This document shows, one piece after another, positions 1-5,230 of a DNA stretch of 5,230 nucleotides (within the stretch, counting starts at the first letter, position 1; each line of letters opens with the position of its first letter). Position numbers and translations under genes: made by a program. Source of the DNA: Pseudomonadota bacterium (GTDB taxonomy: Bacteria > Pseudomonadota > Alphaproteobacteria > Azospirillales > Azospirillaceae); contig JAEYOB010000229.1 in the NCBI GenBank assembly GCA_023412175.1, forward strand, positions 1 through 5,230, given 5' to 3'. The notes beneath the pieces are model-generated. The model ran no database searches. It saw only the letters and a list, made by a program, of their open reading frames with translations, and was not told the DNA's origin.

Positions 1-2
1 AC

Positions 3-755
3 GTCGCCCAGCGCATGACCCGCACCGCCGAGCAGACCACCGGCGAGGCGGCGACCGCCGCCGCCACCTCGCAGCAGGCCGCCGGCAGCGTCGAGGCGGT
101 GGCCGCGGCCACCGAGGAACTCTCCGCCTCGATCCAGGAGATCGGCCTGCAGGTCAGCAACTCCAGCCGCATCGCCAGGCAGGCCGCGACCGACGCCGAG
201 CGGACCGACCACACGGTGGAAGGCCTCGCCGAGGCGGCGCAGAAGATCGGCGAGGTGGTGCAGCTGATCTCCGACATCGCCAGCCAGACCAACCTGCTGG
301 CGCTCAACGCGACCATCGAGGCGGCCCGCGCCGGCGACGCCGGCAAGGGCTTCGCGGTGGTGGCGAGCGAGGTGAAGAACCTCGCCACGCAGACCGCCAA
401 GGCCACCGAGGACATCGCGGCGCAGATCGCCACGATGCAGACGGCGACGCAGGACTCGGTGGGCGCCATCCGCTCCATCGCCGGCACGATCCGCGAGATC
501 AACGAGATCGCCGCGGCCATCGCTGCGGCGGTGGAGCAGCAGAGCGCGGCAACCCGCGAGATCGCCCGCAACGTCGGCGAGGCGGCGGACGGAACCCGGC
601 ATGTGCGCGAGAACATCGACATCGTCGCCAAGGCGGCGGCCGATGCCGGCCAGTCGGCGCACAAGGTGCTGGACGCCTCCTCCACCGTGGCCGACGAGGT
701 GCGAACGCTGGGCAGCCAGGTGAACCAGTTCGTCACCCGGATGCGGGCGGGCTGA
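3..755 (+). CDS. Methyl-accepting chemotaxis protein, C-terminal signalling domain (partial, 5' end outside window)
   Basis: This is the cytoplasmic signalling part of a chemoreceptor, which forms a long coiled-coil hairpin that controls the CheA kinase through CheW. The reading frame is open from base 3, so the 250 residues seen are only the C-terminal part; the sensor, membrane and probably HAMP regions lie upstream. The protein-interaction tip is plain at about residues 91-128, with [20 protein letters not shown] followed by [14 protein letters not shown], the most conserved stretch of the family. Both flanks are alanine- and glutamate-rich heptad helices, including [13 protein letters not shown] near residues 35-47 and [18 protein letters not shown] on the return arm. 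The protein ends in FVTRMRAG, with no NWETF-type CheR-binding pentapeptide. Its ligand cannot be inferred. The next gene starts 57 bases downstream on the same strand. The family call is secure; the internal ATG at 15 is not a real start. Confidence 0.96.
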   Translation, partial: VAQRMTRTAEQTTGEAATAAATSQQAAGSVEAVAAATEELSASIQEIGLQVSNSSRIARQAATDAERTDHTVEGLAEAAQKIGEVVQLISDIASQTNLLALNATIEAARAGDAGKGFAVVASEVKNLATQTAKATEDIAAQIATMQTATQDSVGAIRSIAGTIREINEIAAAIAAAVEQQSAATREIARNVGEAADGTRHVRENIDIVAKAAADAGQSAHKVLDASSTVADEVRTLGSQVNQFVTRMRAG

Positions 756-801
756 GTGTCAGGACAGCGGCCGGTGGGCGGCCGAACGAACGACGACCGA
801 T

Positions 802-806
802 GGGAG
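802..806 (+). promoter_or_regulatory. Ribosome binding site of the GST-like gene
   Basis: GGGAG lies 6 bases before the ATG at 813. It favours this start over the in-frame GTG at 756. That GTG would add 19 residues (MSGQRPVGGRTNDDRWEPT) unlike any GST N-terminus. Confidence 0.6.
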
Positions 807-812
807 CCGACC

Positions 813-1472
813 ATGGCCTTGACGTTCCACGGGCATCCGTTTTCCTCGTACTGCCAGAAGGTGCTGACCGCCCTGTACGAGAACGGCACGCCCTTCGAGT
901 ACCGGATCCTGAACTTCGGCGATCCGGAGGCCACGCAGGACCTGGAGTGCCTGTGGCCGCTCAAGCGCATGCCGGTGCTGGTGGACGGGGACCGGACGGT
1001 GGTCGAATCGACGATCATCATCGAGCATCTCGGCCTGCACCATCCCGGCCCGGTGCGCCTGATCCCCGAAAGCGCCGCCGATGCCCTGCCGGTGCGCGCC
1101 ATGGACCGGTTCTTCGACAACTACGTCATGACGCCGATGCAGCGGATCGTCTTCGACGCCATCCGCCCCGCGGACGAGCGCGACCCCCGTGGCGTGGCCG
1201 AGGCGCGAGCCCTGCTCGACACGTCGTACCGCTGGCTCGACGCCCACATGCGGGGCCATGCCTGGGCGGTCGGCGACAGCTTCAGCCTCGCCGATTGCGC
1301 CGCCGCGCCTTCGCTGTTCTATGCGGACTGGGTGCATGGGATCGACGAGGCGTTCGGCAACGTCCACGCCTACCGGCGGCGCCTTCTCGCCCGACCGTCG
1401 TTCGCGCGGGCGGTGGACGAGGCGCGGCCGTACCGCCCGTTCTTTCCGCTCGGCGCACCGGACCGGGATTGA
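813..1472 (+). CDS. Glutathione S-transferase family protein
   Basis: A 219-residue soluble protein with the two-domain layout and usual length of cytosolic glutathione S-transferases, which conjugate glutathione to electrophiles or act as thiol reductases or isomerases. The N-terminal thioredoxin-like domain begins MALTFHGHPFSSYCQKV, placing candidate catalytic Ser11, Ser12 and Cys14 at the start of helix 1. The cis-proline loop is KRMPVLVDG (Pro54), and the glutathione gamma-glutamyl contact pair is Glu65-Ser66 in VVESTIIIEHL. The all-helical C-terminal domain shows the N-capping box and hydrophobic staple in SFSLADCAAAPSLFYADW (about 156-173). The chosen ATG has GGGAG upstream. It follows the chemoreceptor by 57 bases with no visible promoter, so they may be co-transcribed, although no functional link is evident. 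Substrate and GST class cannot be told from sequence reading. Confidence 0.93.
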   Translation: MALTFHGHPFSSYCQKVLTALYENGTPFEYRILNFGDPEATQDLECLWPLKRMPVLVDGDRTVVESTIIIEHLGLHHPGPVRLIPESAADALPVRAMDRFFDNYVMTPMQRIVFDAIRPADERDPRGVAEARALLDTSYRWLDAHMRGHAWAVGDSFSLADCAAAPSLFYADWVHGIDEAFGNVHAYRRRLLARPSFARAVDEARPYRPFFPLGAPDRD

Positions 1473-1644
1473 GGGGCGGAGTTTTGTAATGGGGAGCGGG
1501 CGGTAACTCCTGACCCGAAGCAGACACGCAGCCTTCGGGGCCCACACGTCCCTTTCTGCGATAGCGACTGGGTGTTGCTAAACGCTGGAACTATTCCGAA
1601 GGGCAACTGGCTCATCTGCCTGACCTCTGTCACGGGCAAGCACT
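1473..1644. other. Intergenic stretch between the convergent GST and ATPase genes; likely left edge of the AT-richer insert
   Basis: No gene is supported here. Open frames crossing it (for example minus strand from a TTG at 1648 running into the GST antisense, or plus strand 1572-1826) have no recognisable motif and depend on overlap with real genes. Base composition falls from the GC-rich GST side towards the AT-richer ATPase gene. I see no tRNA, insertion-sequence end or long direct repeat matching the other side of the insert (3544-3797). The only notable structure is the inverted repeat at 1514-1539. Confidence 0.6.
1514..1539. terminator. Inverted repeat, possible bidirectional terminator between convergent genes
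   Basis: CCCGAAG (1514-1520) and CTTCGGG (1533-1539) form a perfect 7-bp stem around a 12-base loop, 41 bases past the GST stop and about 105 bases past the ATPase stop. The position between convergent genes suits transcription termination in either direction. Neither side has a T-tract, so a classical intrinsic terminator is not shown. Confidence 0.35.
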
Positions 1645-3543
1645 TCAATATCCCGCCGCACGCCGCAGGACTGACGTATCAGGAAGCTGCTCAGCCGCGT
1701 TGGCTATACGTTCCACAAGATCCGCAAACCATCCGAGAATTTCCCGCTCAGGATCTTGACTGTCAAGAAGTTCAAGCGTCATCATTTTGGCAGCTTCGTT
1801 GTTTAGCTTCTTTTTCACCTTGCTGATCTTTTGTTTCTTATCATGATCGTCTACTTCAACCCAAGGCTTCGTCGACTCGGAGGCCGCATGTACTTGCTCG
1901 GCGACCAGAGCGGGTACGTCGTCCATGTCACCGAATTCGACTTCGATGTTTAGTGCGGCTCGAATCGCCTGCGGGTGAAGATAGTTTTCGATCTCGCGCT
2001 TATTGGTCAGACGACCCCAGTGCCCTTCTCGAATAACCCTCTGAATGTGGGTCTCATACTGGGGAGGCTGCTTATCGTCGCGGTCGTAAATATGCATCTG
2101 CGGCGTGGAAAGCCGTTCAAGGTAACGGCGATCCACCCAATGCTTTAGGTTTCCGCCACTCAACATGATAATACCAATGCGAGGATCATCTTCGATATGC
2201 GGAATAATCGGATAGGCTGGCCTCAGAACGTTAGCGATATTCGACAGGAAGTCGATGTCAGTTGGACCTTCTACACACAAGAGCACGCGCACGCGCCCAT
2301 CGGGCAAGACGCCTAGGGTATTCGCTACCTCTGCAAGAACTTCCTCACTTCCATGCCGGACCATCGGCACCAAGGTTGTTGGACTCCGCGAAACATACCG
2401 TATGGTTTCAATCGGCAACAGCCCAGCGATGGCTGGAACATGCGTTGTAACGATTACCTGAGCATCACCCATCTCCACCAAATTTCGCAAGGCTTTAATC
2501 AACATTATTTGGTTCGAGGGGTGCTGCGAATTCTCCGGCTCCTCTACGGCATAAATGATGTTTGGCGATCCACTACTCTCTTGGCGGCGCTCAGCTTCAG
2601 CTCGAAAGAAGTTCAGCAGGATCAATCGCCGAACGCCACTTCCGCGCTTATCGATCGGAATGCCGTTATCGTCGGCCAGCGATAGCTTGAAGCCATCCCA
2701 TTTTGGCTCAGACTTAAAGCTTGGTCGGAGTTCAGCTGCAAGTTCTGGAGCCATATCATTGAGCTTGGCCAGCGTCCTTTCAGCTACTTCTGTGGCCTGC
2801 GCGCGCACCTTTTCGCGGATATTTTGCAACTCCCCCTCGACAGACTTTAGCGCTTCTTGGACGGCTAATTTCATGGGATCTTGAACTTCGCTATCATCGA
2901 CCTTGTTGGGCCGATCGGCCTGAAACAGGGCAAATGAGGGCAATAGTTTCTGTAATTGCTCCCAAACCTTCTTTCCTTCCTCTACATCCATTGGTACCAG
3001 CTGAAGTTCTGGCCGCAAATCTTGCACATGCGCATAAATAGCACGCCGAATCTCAACATTAGAGCGCTTGTCGACTCCACTTAGATCGATACCAAGGCTT
3101 TCCGCTCTCTTTTTCAAATCAGCCTGCTTTAGGCTTAGCAGATCCTGCATCCCCTCGGCGGTTGGAAATAATGCAGCAGCGAATACGCTTATTTTAGGCG
3201 TTCTTGAATTACAATCAATTTGCTTAACGATATGCAGCAGCCCATCTCTTCCAAGAAGATGCTCTGCAGCAATAGTAGTAGTCGATCTTGAATCAACAAC
3301 AACTTCAGCAGGTAGATCATCGAAAGCGCATTCTATTTCGACAATCTTACCGACATTCTTTACGCAAACATCAGAAGTGTCAATTTTAACCGTAGAATTA
3401 TTGAAGAATATCTCAAGCGCCTCGAGCAGAGTGCTTTTACCAACATCGTTACGACCAATGATCGACGTAAAATCGCCGATTTCAAGTTCGGTCCGAGTGC
3501 TGTAACCGCGGAAGTTGGTGATTGCAAGCTGACGAAGCCGCAT
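1645..3543 (-). CDS. OLD-like ATP-dependent nuclease: SMC/ABC-type ATPase with C-terminal TOPRIM domain; probable defence protein
   Basis: A 632-residue protein joining an AAA/ABC-type ATPase to a TOPRIM domain, as in OLD-family nucleases and related phage-defence effectors. Numbering from the preferred start: MRLRQLAITNFRGY is the usual first strand of this class; Walker A is GRNDVGKST (30-38); a helical insert spans roughly 125-270; the signature-like loop is KRGSGVRRLILL (299-310); Walker B is IIYAVEEPE (329-337) within EEPENSQHP; the switch histidine is in VIVTTHVP (363-370). The TOPRIM part has CVEGPTD (Glu425), the acidic HIYDRDD (Asp487, Asp489) and NKREIENYL (514-522), the expected metal-binding set, followed by a lysine-rich helix (about 565-588). 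The ATG at 3543 follows AAAGGGGG; an ATG at 3561 would put that site inside the gene. No UvrD-like (GajB) or other partner is adjacent. The DRD and REIENYL pattern recalls the DUF4435 TOPRIM of PARIS AriB, so a fused PARIS-like protein is possible. Its GC content is well below its neighbours', suggesting transfer. Function in defence is inferred. Confidence 0.88.
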   Translation of the reverse strand: MRLRQLAITNFRGYSTRTELEIGDFTSIIGRNDVGKSTLLEALEIFFNNSTVKIDTSDVCVKNVGKIVEIECAFDDLPAEVVVDSRSTTTIAAEHLLGRDGLLHIVKQIDCNSRTPKISVFAAALFPTAEGMQDLLSLKQADLKKRAESLGIDLSGVDKRSNVEIRRAIYAHVQDLRPELQLVPMDVEEGKKVWEQLQKLLPSFALFQADRPNKVDDSEVQDPMKLAVQEALKSVEGELQNIREKVRAQATEVAERTLAKLNDMAPELAAELRPSFKSEPKWDGFKLSLADDNGIPIDKRGSGVRRLILLNFFRAEAERRQESSGSPNIIYAVEEPENSQHPSNQIMLIKALRNLVEMGDAQVIVTTHVPAIAGLLPIETIRYVSRSPTTLVPMVRHGSEEVLAEVANTLGVLPDGRVRVLLCVEGPTDIDFLSNIANVLRPAYPIIPHIEDDPRIGIIMLSGGNLKHWVDRRYLERLSTPQMHIYDRDDKQPPQYETHIQRVIREGHWGRLTNKREIENYLHPQAIRAALNIEVEFGDMDDVPALVAEQVHAASESTKPWVEVDDHDKKQKISKVKKKLNNEAAKMMTLELLDSQDPEREILGWFADLVERIANAAEQLPDTSVLRRAAGY

Positions 3544-3546
3544 ATA

Positions 3547-3556
3547 ATCCCCCTTT
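3547..3556 (-). promoter_or_regulatory. Ribosome binding site deciding the ATPase start
   Basis: On the minus strand the sequence reads AAAGGGGGAT, with the G-run ending 5 bases before the ATG at 3543-3541. It is a strong Shine-Dalgarno match. It lies downstream of the alternative ATG at 3561, which argues against the six-residue-longer product (MLKGDY extension). Confidence 0.75.
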
Positions 3557-3602
3557 AGCATCTATGGCCTGGGAGACGCCCGTACGGCCACGCTCAAGCC
3601 AA

Positions 3603-3640
3603 TTATCTGATAACGCATCAGGGTTGTTATTTCCAGATAA
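3603..3640. repeat. Nested inverted repeats in the ATPase leader
   Basis: TTATCTG (3603-3609) is mirrored by CAGATAA (3634-3640), a perfect 7-base inverted repeat with 24 bases between. The left arm is also part of the single-centre palindrome TTATCTGATAA (3603-3613). A further pair, CTGAT (3607-3611) and ATCAG (3617-3621), shares the same bases. The arms are mutually exclusive as RNA hairpins. It could be a protein-binding site or a leader structure; no function is shown. Confidence 0.4.
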
Positions 3641-3655
3641 AGACACTCCGAATCA

Positions 3656-3670
3656 GAGAGCCTCCCTCTC
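3656..3670. repeat. Short hairpin GAGAG/CTCTC in the ATPase leader
   Basis: GAGAG (3656-3660) and CTCTC (3666-3670) pair around a 5-base loop, just downstream of the presumed transcription start on the minus strand. It is small and may be chance. Confidence 0.25.
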
Positions 3671-3674
3671 CATC

Positions 3675-3695
3675 GCATACTATTATATGCGCATA
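3675..3695. promoter_or_regulatory. Operator-like triple repeat of GCATA/TATGC over the -10 box
   Basis: Three half-sites sit side by side: GCATA (3675-3679), TATGC (3686-3690) and GCATA (3691-3695). The last two form the perfect 10-base palindrome TATGCGCATA. The cluster encloses the TATAAT box, so a bound protein would block the polymerase. No regulator gene is in the window; autoregulation or a host regulator are both possible. Confidence 0.4.
3682..3687 (-). promoter_or_regulatory. Candidate -10 box of the ATPase promoter
   Basis: On the minus strand these six bases read TATAAT, a perfect sigma-70-type -10 element, in an otherwise GC-rich genome. The start of transcription would be near 3675, giving a leader of about 130 bases. 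No good -35 match lies 16-19 bases upstream (the bases there read near GCCACG) and there is no extended -10 TG, so the promoter may be weak or need an activator. It overlaps the dyad at 3675-3695. Confidence 0.5.
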
Positions 3696-3705
3696 GCGTG
3701 TTTGC

Positions 3706-3736
3706 GTGGCGCTTCAGAAGCTTAGGTGCGCGCCAC
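3706..3736. repeat. Inverted repeat GTGGCGC/GCGCCAC upstream of the ATPase promoter
   Basis: GTGGCGC (3706-3712) and GCGCCAC (3730-3736) form a perfect 7-bp stem around 17 bases. The loop holds part of the smaller palindrome GCTTCAGAAGC (3711-3721). The left arm covers the place where a -35 box would lie. It could be a regulator site, or an RNA hairpin in readthrough transcript from tagF; there is no T-tract. Confidence 0.35.
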
Positions 3737-3770
3737 AGACAGACGTATCGTTTATGCTTCCGCTCCTGGC

Positions 3771-3788
3771 GCAAAGTGAACGCTTTGC
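3771..3788 (-). terminator. Hairpin just past the tagF stop
   Basis: GCAAAG (3771-3776) and CTTTGC (3783-3788) form a perfect 6-bp stem with a 6-base loop, beginning 9 bases after the tagF stop codon. Placement suits the end of the type VI operon. The stem is short and is not followed by a U-run on the minus strand, so termination here may be weak and readthrough into the ATPase gene is possible. Confidence 0.3.
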
Positions 3789-3797
3789 TGCAATCCC

Positions 3798-4484
3798 CTA
3801 CCCCACCTCCGCCCCGTCCAGGTTGTTCCACCCCCACTGCTCCCAGCCGTTGTCGAGGACCGCCGCGAAGGGGTCGCCGTCGGGGAGGCCCTCGCAGGCG
3901 ACCATGGAGGGCATCACCCAGTGGGCGCCGCGCGTCCACCACAGGCTGGGGTGCTCGGGGAGGTCGCCGACCATCGCGTCGAGCCGGGCGCGGTGCACCG
4001 GGTTCACCCCGGCGAACACCGGCGGCGGGCGGCCGAGAAAGGTCATCTCGCCGGGCAGGAGGTCGGGGGCGATGCCGCCGGTGCGGCAGCTCTCCAGCGC
4101 CACCTCCTCGGCGCGGGCGAACCAGGGGGCGATCAGGTAAGGGACGCTGGCGAGGTCCATGCCCCCGGGCAGCGCGGCCGCAATCACAAAGGGATAGAGC
4201 CGGCCCACCCGGTCGGCGCTGGGCACCAGCACACCGGCAGCCGCGGACTCGCCGCACACCCCGGCGGAGAGCGCGAAGCGCCACACCGGACTGGCGGCGA
4301 ACAGCCGCTCCCACGCCGCGCCGATGCGGCGGCGGCTGACCGCCAGAGCGGCCTGCAGCCAAGCGTCGAACGGCTCGACGAAGTCGCGCGGCAGGCCGGC
4401 GCCGACGAAGTCGCCGCGCGCCGGCACCTTGCCGTGGAAGCCGGGGCCGAAGCCCGTTCCGCCTGATCCGGCCGATCCCGTCAT
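3798..4484 (-). CDS. tagF: Type VI secretion system-associated protein TagF (ImpM family)
   Basis: A 228-residue cytoplasmic accessory protein of type VI secretion. In Pseudomonas and Agrobacterium, TagF restrains assembly of the system post-translationally, in partnership with the Fha/PpkA/PppA phosphorylation pathway. Family landmarks are clear: HGKVPARGDFV (17-27), FDAWLQAAL (39-47), SPVWRFAL (65-72), GVLVPSADRVGRLYPF (84-99) and the C-terminal SLWWTRG (180-186) and GLPDGDPF (199-206). It is a stand-alone TagF, not fused to a PppA phosphatase domain as in some alphaproteobacteria. The ATG overlaps the upstream TssM stop as ATGA (4484-4481), so translation is probably coupled; no good Shine-Dalgarno is seen. 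A longer frame opening at 4667 is only a shadow within the TssM gene. Both ends of the protein look complete, so the AT-rich segment downstream did not damage it. Confidence 0.93.
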   Translation of the reverse strand: MTGSAGSGGTGFGPGFHGKVPARGDFVGAGLPRDFVEPFDAWLQAALAVSRRRIGAAWERLFAASPVWRFALSAGVCGESAAAGVLVPSADRVGRLYPFVIAAALPGGMDLASVPYLIAPWFARAEEVALESCRTGGIAPDLLPGEMTFLGRPPPVFAGVNPVHRARLDAMVGDLPEHPSLWWTRGAHWVMPSMVACEGLPDGDPFAAVLDNGWEQWGWNNLDGAEVG

Positions 4485-5230
4485 GAGGGCGCCTGCGGCC
4501 GGGGAGCCTGGCTCAACACCTCGCGCACGCGCCCGATCAGCGCCTCGTCGGCGGGGACCCTGGCGAAACCCACGTCGAACAGCGCCGCCAGATGCTCGCC
4601 AAGCGCGCGGCGACGCCCCTCGTTGGGCGGACCGGGCAGCGTGCGCTGCCAGTCGGCGGCCATCCACTCGTTGAAGAAGGCGAGATCCAGCGGCTCATGG
4701 CCACCCAGCATCAGGTAGGCGCGCAGCGACAGGCGGAGCTGGTCCGGCCGCGCCCAGTTGGTGCGCAGCTGCTCCTCCAGCCGCAGCACGACGCGCGACA
4801 GGAAGATGCTGCGCAGCGCCCGGCGGTAGGCGCCGTCGGCCAGCCGGCCCAGCCGCTCGCCCTGGTACAGCCCGCCGGTCAGTTCCAGCGGCGGCCAGGG
4901 CTTGTGGTCGGCGTAACCGGTCGGGATGGCGCGCAGCGCATCCAGCGCCGGCAGCACCGCGGCGAAGTCGGTGTCGTCCACGCGGCCAAGCGACCGCGGC
5001 GGCGTGTCGAGCGCCGTCAGCGCCTGCGCGGCGCGCTCGCCGGCCGCGTCGACGCGGGCGATCAGGTCGAGGTTGCCGGAATGGCTGCGCACCCAGAATA
5101 GCGCCACCGCCAGCGCCGCCGCCAGCGTGCCGCCGACCAGCACCCCGCCGCGCAGGCGCCGCGCCCGTTCCAGCGCCACGTCCACACCGGCCAGATTGGC
5201 CTCGGCGAACACCAGTTCGGGGAACAGGCG
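4481..5230 (-). CDS. tssM: Type VI secretion membrane protein TssM/IcmF, partial in window and apparently short at its C-terminus
   Basis: TssM is the inner-membrane scaffold of the type VI membrane complex (TssJLM), with a large periplasmic part reaching the lipoprotein TssJ. The frame is open to the right edge, so the start is outside; 249 residues are visible. RLFPELVFAEANLAGVD (1-17) is the conserved stretch before the third membrane segment, which is visible as a hydrophobic run at about 30-47. Then come the IcmF-related landmarks LTGGLYQGERL (117-127), LRAYLMLGG (169-177) and FFNEWMAADW (185-194). The protein ends at SQAPRPQAPS. Typical TssM proteins continue for several hundred residues beyond this point, into a C-terminal periplasmic domain that binds TssJ. 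That part is absent, and tagF starts within the stop codon. The GTG at 5212 is internal. Identity is firm; whether the protein is functional is uncertain. Confidence 0.9.
   Translation of the reverse strand, partial: RLFPELVFAEANLAGVDVALERARRLRGGVLVGGTLAAALAVALFWVRSHSGNLDLIARVDAAGERAAQALTALDTPPRSLGRVDDTDFAAVLPALDALRAIPTGYADHKPWPPLELTGGLYQGERLGRLADGAYRRALRSIFLSRVVLRLEEQLRTNWARPDQLRLSLRAYLMLGGHEPLDLAFFNEWMAADWQRTLPGPPNEGRRRALGEHLAALFDVGFARVPADEALIGRVREVLSQAPRPQAPS

Larger units (their letters stand above)
3544..3797. other. AT-rich, dyad-rich upstream region of the ATPase gene
   Basis: 254 bases between the tagF stop and the ATPase start hold no credible gene. Short frames exist, such as an 18-codon one from 3618 ending at the TAG at 3562, but none has a ribosome site. 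The region carries a TATAAT box and several perfect inverted repeats, listed separately. It also has CCGTACGG, an 8-base palindrome at 3580-3587. It probably serves as the promoter and control region of the ATPase gene and the right part of the inserted segment. Confidence 0.6.

Noticed and set aside
759..1547. Long antisense frame over the GST gene
   Set aside because: Typical open antisense frame of a high-GC gene, with low-complexity composition, while the plus strand shows a clear GST.
1370..1648. Minus-strand frame of 92 codons starting with TTG that overlaps the ATPase stop (TTGA)
   Set aside because: More than a third lies antisense inside the GST gene, the start is a rare codon with no ribosome site, and no motif is recognisable. 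The stop-start overlap is probably chance.
1572..1826. Plus-strand frame of 84 codons (begins MLLNAGTIPKGNW)
   Set aside because: Most of it lies antisense to the end of the ATPase gene, with no ribosome site and no family resemblance.
1645..3543. Gabija system
   Set aside because: The GajA-like architecture is there, but no UvrD/PcrA-like GajB gene lies on either side within the window; the neighbours are GST and tagF.
3562..3618. Possible 18-codon leader peptide (MRYQIIGLSVAVRASPRP) ending next to the ATPase leader
   Set aside because: No Shine-Dalgarno precedes its ATG and there is no codon bias suggesting attenuation; too short to support.
3522..3725. Plus-strand frame of 67 codons across the ATPase upstream region
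   Set aside because: It overlaps the ATPase start on the other strand and the promoter dyads, and has no ribosome site or motif.
1473..3797. Flanking direct repeats or insertion-sequence ends marking the insert
   Set aside because: Comparing 1473-1644 with 3544-3797 by eye gave only 6-base matches (such as CAGACA and TCCGAA), which is chance level.
3544..3797. Retron-type or other structured non-coding RNA
   Set aside because: There are several dyads but no reverse transcriptase in the window and no long stem of the msr-msd type; promoter operators explain them more simply.
3562..4362. Long minus-strand frame reading arginine- and glycine-rich protein through tagF
   Set aside because: A frame shadow of GC-rich tagF; tagF itself has clear family motifs in the other frame.

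Overview
The window looks like chromosome of a high-GC (about 70 %) proteobacterium. The alanine-rich chemoreceptor tail, the glutathione transferase and the type VI secretion genes all suit an alphaproteobacterium of the Azospirillum/Rhodospirillales kind. That placement is an inference from protein style and base composition; there is no rRNA or other marker gene here.

Layout, left to right. (1) 3-755, plus strand: the C-terminal signalling half of a methyl-accepting chemotaxis protein, cut by the left edge. (2) 813-1472, plus strand: a complete cytosolic glutathione S-transferase-like protein. (3) 1473-1644: a non-coding stretch with one clear dyad. (4) 1645-3543, minus strand: a 632-residue ATPase with an SMC/OLD-type AAA domain and a C-terminal TOPRIM nuclease-like domain. 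The gene is much more AT-rich than its flanks, especially in its ATPase half. (5) 3544-3797: an AT-rich upstream region with a perfect TATAAT box and several inverted repeats. (6) 3798-4484, minus strand: TagF, a type VI secretion accessory protein. (7) 4481-5230, minus strand: part of TssM (IcmF), the type VI inner-membrane scaffold protein, overlapping tagF by ATGA and cut by the right edge.

The TssM and TagF genes are the 3' end of a type VI secretion operon read leftward. The chemoreceptor and transferase read rightward towards it. The AT-rich segment carrying the ATPase-TOPRIM gene sits exactly in the gap between these convergent genes and breaks neither. This is what a horizontally acquired single-gene cargo, most plausibly anti-phage defence, would look like. 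The family assignment (single-gene OLD nuclease, GajA-like protein without GajB, or fused PARIS-like AriA-AriB) cannot be settled by reading alone.

A second notable point is that TssM stops about 200 residues after its third membrane segment, where family members normally continue for several hundred more residues, and tagF follows at once. Either this locus has a truncated TssM or the rest is encoded elsewhere.
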